Shown: positions 8,701-10,671 of the stretch, piece by piece | Numbering within the stretch: the stretch's first letter is position 1 | How the letters are laid out: each line of letters opens with the position of its first letter | NCBI GenBank assembly: GCA_014729055.1 | Contig: WJKO01000860.1 | Location: 1-10,671, forward strand | Direction: 5' to 3' | DNA: 10,671 bases | From: Promethearchaeota archaeon | GTDB lineage: Archaea > Asgardarchaeota > Lokiarchaeia > Sigyniarchaeales > Promethearchaeaceae | Notes under the pieces: generated by a model | What the model was told of the DNA's origin: nothing | Databases searched by the model: none | The model's input: only the letters and a program-made list of their open reading frames with translations | Translations under genes and position numbers: made by a program

Positions 8701-10417
8701 CCGGGATATACCAGTCAAATTCAAATTTCGGGTTGATATCTTCGCTGACCTCTCTGTTGCCAAAGTCAATTTGGTTATGAATATAATAAACTTGCTTTGG
8801 ATCATTTGAACTGCTAAAATCTTCGTCCCATTGGGTGTCCTCTTTGATAGTAAGTTCAAAATCTTCAATATTTACTTCAATATAATTTTCAATTTCAAGT
8901 TCGACAGATACTTCGGAACTATCTCCTTCACCACCATATGGACCATTAACCGTACCTGTATTTCCGTGGTTTTCCATATCTATTTGCACATGGATTTTGA
9001 ATTGCCAGTTATTTGGGTTCGTTGTGTAATATAATTCCTCGGTCAGATCCCAATCGACAGATTGGGGTGTTCCGTCCTTTATAACCGAAGGGTCGCTTTC
9101 ATAGCTACCACCGAATCCGAACTTAATGGGACTTTGTGAAGTTTCTTTTACACCATATGGATTCCATAATTCAGGAGTGACGGTTATCAGTGCGCTACCA
9201 TCGTGCCAAGCATCATTTTGGGTACATTGAGATTGTATCCATGCCCAATCATATTCAGAAAGTATACTATTCATCGAAACATCGAAGGATACAGAAACTT
9301 CGGGAAGAGATTGGTCTTGTTTCCATAAAATCTGTTTCGGAATATAAAAATCATAATCTGCATCATTTTCCCAGAACGCAGACACTCGGGCTTGACCTTT
9401 CCAATCACTTTCGCCGGGCATATAATAGCCAGCCGAGCAGAAAGAATTAAGAGCACCGGAAATCTTTACATCACCAGTTACTCCATTTCGTGTTACAGAG
9501 GGTGTCCAATCGATGTACGGCGCATAATTACCCCAAGGAGGTGTTGTAGGAGAAGCTGGACTTCCATCGTGGGTAAAATGGTTACATTCAGACCAGTGGG
9601 TTCCGGAGGTCTGGTATCCAAAGCATGTTGTTTCCATTTCCTGGAGATCTTTCATCTGGGGTGATAACCAGCCTACCCAGAAATTGTGTTCTTGACCATA
9701 TTTTGCAATAGAGCCATGATCTTGAGTCCTATCGACAGTATTTGTATAAACGTCCTTGGTAAACCCCGTAGGTGCGCCATTTTGGAACGAATCGGAGATA
9801 TAGTAATTGTTCGGACTTAAATCAAAAATCATACCACGCTTATAATAAAAATATTCATTCCCTTGCGTCGTATATGGGCCTAAAGAGCCAGTTATGAGCG
9901 AGTTATCATATCCACCGTATGGTGTTGTCATACTTAACTCATGCGCTTGTCTATTACCTTCCTCGGGTATTGTTGTAGTATCCCATACATTAGATTCCTG
10001 AAAATGTGGATCTTCTACCAAGTTTTCAATCGCATATAAGTCGGAGATATCAACGTCGATGTCCTTTACGTGCCACGGAGCTTGCGCTTCGTCAGGTAAT
10101 GGGTAGGGAATATTATTAGATCTTGTATATTCATCACTTATGTCCCTACCAGGTGCTTCGCCGTACCAGTCATCGATATCGTATGATCCTTGTTTCGTTC
10201 CGTTAGTATATCCATATACTCCGACATTAGATCCATCACTACCGGTATAATCTTGATTGAAGCTAGAATCTGGAGTTTGGCTAAGATCATTAGGATCCTC
10301 TCCCGAATAATCTGACATGAGGACTTTGTTTTGTCCCAACTGGTTTAGCCCCATACCTACCATCAAGAATAAAATTAATCCATTAAGAATAAATAAACGC
10401 TTTCTTTTATCAAACAT
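2708..10417 (-). CDS. Giant single-pass surface protein, 2569 aa, multidomain beta-rich ectodomain
   Basis: This is a complete gene of 2569 codons. Residues 1-28 are a signal peptide (MFDKRKR then a Leu/Ile/Met core) with no lipobox Cys. Residues 30-110 are a Ser/Asp/Gly/Tyr-rich linker holding the conserved segment 51-75. Near 131-145 an N-L-V-x-D-x-x-F-x6-W pattern suggests a jelly-roll domain. Residues 565-850 form a core shared with the neighbouring paralogue (FEFDWYI at 565, GHxxDxGGxHF at 642-652, DNFWFDVIFPRY at 824-835). A vicinal Cys pair lies at 1046-1047. From about 1574 to 2420 there are tandem Ig-like beta units of 108-150 residues. One transmembrane helix (2425-2446, WYFWVLLSVFG onward) is followed by RRALRLR, giving an outside-N, inside-C topology. 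The 123-residue tail ends in three 15-residue helical units. About 49 N-x-S/T sequons occur, only one of them before residue 691. The size, anchor and tail resemble surface proteins of Asgard archaea (from memory). No enzyme motif is recognised; adhesion or a surface coat is a guess. The downstream paralogue has the same orientation but its own promoter. Confidence 0.93.
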   Translation of the reverse strand: MFDKRKRLFILNGLILFLMVGMGLNQLGQNKVLMSDYSGEDPNDLSQTPDSSFNQDYTGSDGSNVGVYGYTNGTKQGSYDIDDWYGEAPGRDISDEYTRSNNIPYPLPDEAQAPWHVKDIDVDISDLYAIENLVEDPHFQESNVWDTTTIPEEGNRQAHELSMTTPYGGYDNSLITGSLGPYTTQGNEYFYYKRGMIFDLSPNNYYISDSFQNGAPTGFTKDVYTNTVDRTQDHGSIAKYGQEHNFWVGWLSPQMKDLQEMETTCFGYQTSGTHWSECNHFTHDGSPASPTTPPWGNYAPYIDWTPSVTRNGVTGDVKISGALNSFCSAGYYMPGESDWKGQARVSAFWENDADYDFYIPKQILWKQDQSLPEVSVSFDVSMNSILSEYDWAWIQSQCTQNDAWHDGSALITVTPELWNPYGVKETSQSPIKFGFGGSYESDPSVIKDGTPQSVDWDLTEELYYTTNPNNWQFKIHVQIDMENHGNTGTVNGPYGGEGDSSEVSVELEIENYIEVNIEDFELTIKEDTQWDEDFSSSNDPKQVYYIHNQIDFGNREVSEDINPKFEFDWYIPDGIVGPNYPEGDPDTEGLDFAEPFARVIYDKGLPSEGTHTFYDSRKTFEDIRGTPVITWMAQYPWLCEPGHEYDHGGYHFESEWTGGANLLDGVNTIDFEVGFEFKEDFNVDYYMNTANSSLFITNVTFLLKTAPYANEVDMELVWDQDGTGTSGNYEVADIQSNLPGTGYLDTWSALDDYHKYGDYPGRMFYFRSLSESMTFTWSITLILEYDYWDYTTSYTVSADGGNAEYSVDIDMPVPKSGLTIDYKDNFWFDVIFPRYTMIENGEPYWDLVQAYETSHYSTTFAGQEDLTQALGALDSQVMVCENQTDAYGLGDQYYDSEYMGADLAKYHQFGRFHHDLFTSWVYSDDFTWHVTFEAKNYVDEIILDEDDTFDEDQDLFREGHWVKFKGIFANPIDDYNDLTDMGTLSVGWYDSGSTDLLPGANQNPRSAIVNKSDTQFNVTNDYYIGSAVIPPDSGYWVGFSYQAEDCCGLSVPGDYCSGIFRLGFMAHNFSMIRDAYVDGGVNIPLPLKADNVPYYDTLVSDELIPIKITYRDQTNDAALTGATAKINVTTYYMEAAQGNKKLMKYEEGWEDLELIDLNNGSYICYVDPNTKTHTGNMTQGFHNFTLIVSKPGYISVELHANFSIIVDTVLTIETPEHTALEDSQYNPTSFGRPHYDSSTYFAGNLYSFKCNVKENSTTANYLLNDTSQGTPFYGNHMRISYNLLGFRTHTNPETFYDYLTEGFIGWDTWFTGDEENTMVNGSMEQGVGNFFLGNFTWPEFEGNEALTYYQPYIHVYYNVTVEVLTDRESYSPDPDWQPNDVEFSYCEDNPTDSSGQPNTEKRNYYEEIFGLTLHREGTGNQTRLSLINNKTDNAFAFENGEFNQDPTGNHENDDFVIQNYWYNVTGEKFRLRVRFNCTQTGTGSTFAPPVGPLNKSGVMYGVDYSGWMGETKIKLTGWNDSSILFDNDDTYLWHTIVNETATPPWKDIDAWGETYVSPWLYFNEIDTTTDEENGVKWLTITAEKTGFIRDQIDIKLNLTDQLTKVYNETELIEYSVVNPIVISTPTGIKTSFVIRYNDTMNDDFGINVGIEDAIISCIDDDWSEHFENGYGTTWTYQELENGKYNITLIDTYHQVFDAPVNKEIIFQINKGNYSAVEFKIELEITARDLAIVYVGGKDVGLYTPEYLEGQYVMLAHINLTYQLLDVTNDSEPVDFSEDVIADSFDFYKANGVTKYETDVTKHINSSGVYYYVVINSHLDIDGSNHYAQDYLVNFTTTGITDYYNTYTEHTITIEAVDTAITNRTDDEITLQYLWPEYTQWIEGCPTIEYNLTDVSHSAYWSLPIEVNDITSLYSTYDNPYIPSDEAINKDGAAYGNEDIFLRTKFDSSGGSSYEYLEIIIDTRGMPIQDELQVDIELRKMNYINVTLQVTINILNASAQIQDGKVLLSIIDNIMPGQQPNWQTGELISWDYYTNPNGNNEKEVPWNMIFAVKFTYMSGSMILSSDLGGVGDAQLNLRGLQTELIGHTEEYNSEFYYYFRANISNSEAVNNNISVDVWKPNFDPVSYEINYTIRERKTEFLNKNPFSIEAIWTENATFKFEYFDLDYGENHRNDTVEDPAINNTLMLDLNGPMYIFGAGINATWVFDKSTSVDGEGYYTITILTSNLIANSTPYEFNFNITKLGDDGNPHWEVQEFTVYLTVNPVELNVEHWFEYWGTESDFSAVGWKDGGFAIVVDLEYYENFTLYVRISYEVNDDVFYLTEGDDFVLNVSIWDWSGAHKEEYLEDNLELVLDFEWVPMPEEEFGGVWKVVVPLGLIDDEDGDDPIDIQGYVAILTNVTVQDPNIASKLTEWQILAKPAWIYIPWYFWVLLSVFGAGAAIVVTYGVRRALRLRIPFVLRMIDESINKISDDKFPTVGVMRNRNQYIVDLVVSYLEDVGIEWETTEKYSMEEITRDDEMDGLPPLTDEELQAELEKITSLSMDERMLFLGELKELSRKSQIDFLKSLEED
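2714..2848 (-). repeat. Three tandem 15-residue helical units in the cytoplasmic tail (residues 2524-2568)
   Basis: The units are LTDEELQAELEKITS, LSMDERMLFLGELKE and LSRKSQIDFLKSLEE. They share Leu at position 1, Ser/Thr at 2, Leu at 10 and Ile/Leu at 13. Units 2 and 3 also share Phe at 9. Units 1 and 2 have S/T-x-x-E helix N-cap boxes. A short helical-bundle or docking module facing the cytoplasm is inferred. Confidence 0.65.
3080..3145 (-). other. Transmembrane helix of the giant surface protein (residues 2425-2446)
   Basis: This encodes a 22-residue uncharged stretch beginning WYFWVLLSVFG, preceded by IYIP and followed immediately by RRALRLR. The basic flank on the C-terminal side places the last 123 residues in the cytoplasm under the positive-inside rule. 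Confidence 0.9.
3158..5698 (-). repeat. Tandem Ig-like beta-sandwich units (residues about 1574-2420)
   Basis: A recurring sequence pattern, G-x-[YVW]-x-[IVT]-x-[IVL] followed by a loop, then alternating hydrophobics, often K-x-[GN]-[YF], then another strand, recurs with G near residues 1574, 1682, 1807, 1950, 2093, 2215 and 2365. The spacings are 108, 125, 143, 143, 122 and 150 residues. An earlier related copy begins near G1160 (NNGSYICYV ... KPGYISV). Examples are NGKYNITLI ... NKGNYSAVEF and EGYYTITIL ... NFNITKL. The copies are highly diverged, so domain edges are approximate. The stalk-like arrangement between the N-terminal core and the membrane is inferred. Confidence 0.55.
10193..10267 (-). 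repeat. Copy 1 of conserved post-signal-peptide segment (giant protein residues 51-75)
   Basis: This encodes the 25-residue segment with GSDGSNVGVYGYTNGTK, located about 20 residues after the likely signal-peptide cleavage point. It pairs with 2273-2347. The segment would sit at or near the mature N terminus of the exported protein. Confidence 0.85.
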
Positions 10418-10424
10418 AATTTAT

Positions 10425-10431
10425 CTCACTT
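10425..10431 (-). promoter_or_regulatory. Ribosome binding site of the complete giant gene
   Basis: AAGTGAG lies upstream of the ATG at 10417. The AAGTGA core is exactly 8 bases from the start codon, as in the paralogue. GTGAG is a short Shine-Dalgarno match. Confidence 0.65.
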
Positions 10432-10518
10432 AAACTATTGTTAACATCCTATTTATAAAATCATTATGTAAAAAGTTTCTAAATGTGTTTCTTTAGGATC
10501 TAGATTCTCAGAGAATAA

Positions 10519-10533
10519 TATAAATAATTTTTG
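10519..10533 (-). promoter_or_regulatory. Archaeal BRE/TATA-type promoter of the complete giant gene
   Basis: The minus strand reads CAAAAATTATTTATA, identical to the element at 2588-2602, about 102 bases before the ATG at 10417. A second TATA-like stretch (TTTTATAAAT, about 10451-10460) lies closer to the gene and would give a very short leader. The distal element is preferred because it is the one shared with the paralogue. Confidence 0.55.
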
Positions 10534-10565
10534 AAAAAAACTTAAAATTTAAGGTTATGTTTATG

Positions 10566-10608
10566 TGATCAAACTTGATCAACCTGAACCTTTACAGGTT
10601 ATGATCAT
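10566..10608. promoter_or_regulatory. Cluster of TGATCA palindromes and an inverted repeat upstream of the giant gene
   Basis: Three TGATCA hexamers lie at 10566, 10576 and 10602. The first two form the inverted repeat TGATCAA-AC-TTGATCA (10566-10581) and are 10 bp apart, one helical turn. Between the second and third is another inverted repeat, AACCTG (10581-10586) and CAGGTT (10595-10600), with an 8-base loop. The cluster begins about 33 bp upstream of the TATA element, a position suited to a regulator. Function is inferred. Confidence 0.4.
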
Positions 10609-10671
10609 ATAGGAAAAAAGAGTATTTAAATCTTACGGCAAATCTTTATACTCTGGTTGCCACTATAAGCC

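Noticed and set aside
9190..9450. Plus-strand open frame of 86 codons, and overlapping small frames to 9664
   Set aside because: They are antisense shadows inside the giant gene, with no recognisable protein features.
10581..10600. AACCTG/CAGGTT inverted repeat as a hairpin terminator of an upstream gene
   Set aside because: The 6-bp stem has an 8-base loop and no T-run directly after it on either strand. It is more plausibly part of the regulatory region.
10659..10671. Start of a tRNA gene (GCCACTATAAGCC) downstream of a TATA-like box
   Set aside because: Only 13 bases are visible. The T at position 8 fits but A instead of G at position 10 does not, so the claim cannot be supported.

Overview
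The window is an AT-rich stretch dominated by two very large, co-oriented genes on the minus strand. Both encode secreted or membrane-anchored surface proteins. The first in transcription order (10417 down to 2708) is complete at 2569 residues. It has an N-terminal signal peptide, an enormous Tyr/Trp/Asn/Asp-rich extracellular part of predicted beta-sandwich character, one transmembrane helix near residue 2425-2446, and a charged cytoplasmic tail of about 120 residues. The second starts at 2476 and runs off the left edge at base 1 after 825 codons with no stop. It is clearly a paralogue, collinear with about residues 1-844 of the first protein.

The organism is most likely an archaeon. Both genes share a BRE/TATA-type promoter element (CAAAAATTATTTATA), the gap between the genes holds oligo-T tracts rather than a hairpin terminator, and the start codons have short GTGA(G) Shine-Dalgarno matches. 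The extracellular part of the complete protein is dense in N-glycosylation sequons. Very long single-pass surface proteins with many beta domains and a short basic/helical tail are a style I associate from memory with Asgard (Lokiarchaeia-like) genomes. That placement is an inference and could not be tested here.

Layout from right to left, as transcribed: 10671-10418 is the upstream region, with TGATCA palindromes, an inverted repeat and the TATA element. 10417-2708 is the complete giant gene. 2707-2477 is a 231-bp gap with T-rich terminator tracts, a TGATCA palindrome, the same TATA element and a leader carrying an A11 tract. 2476-1 is the 5' part of the paralogue. I see no RNA genes, CRISPR arrays, insertion sequences or plus-strand genes. 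No gene-free stretch exceeds about 260 bases.

The two proteins probably form a tandemly duplicated surface pair that is transcribed separately but similarly controlled. The best conserved part is a 25-residue segment just after the signal peptide (20 of 25 identical), followed by a collinear ectodomain core. The function is not recognisable from known families; adhesion, a cell-surface coat or partner contact are guesses.
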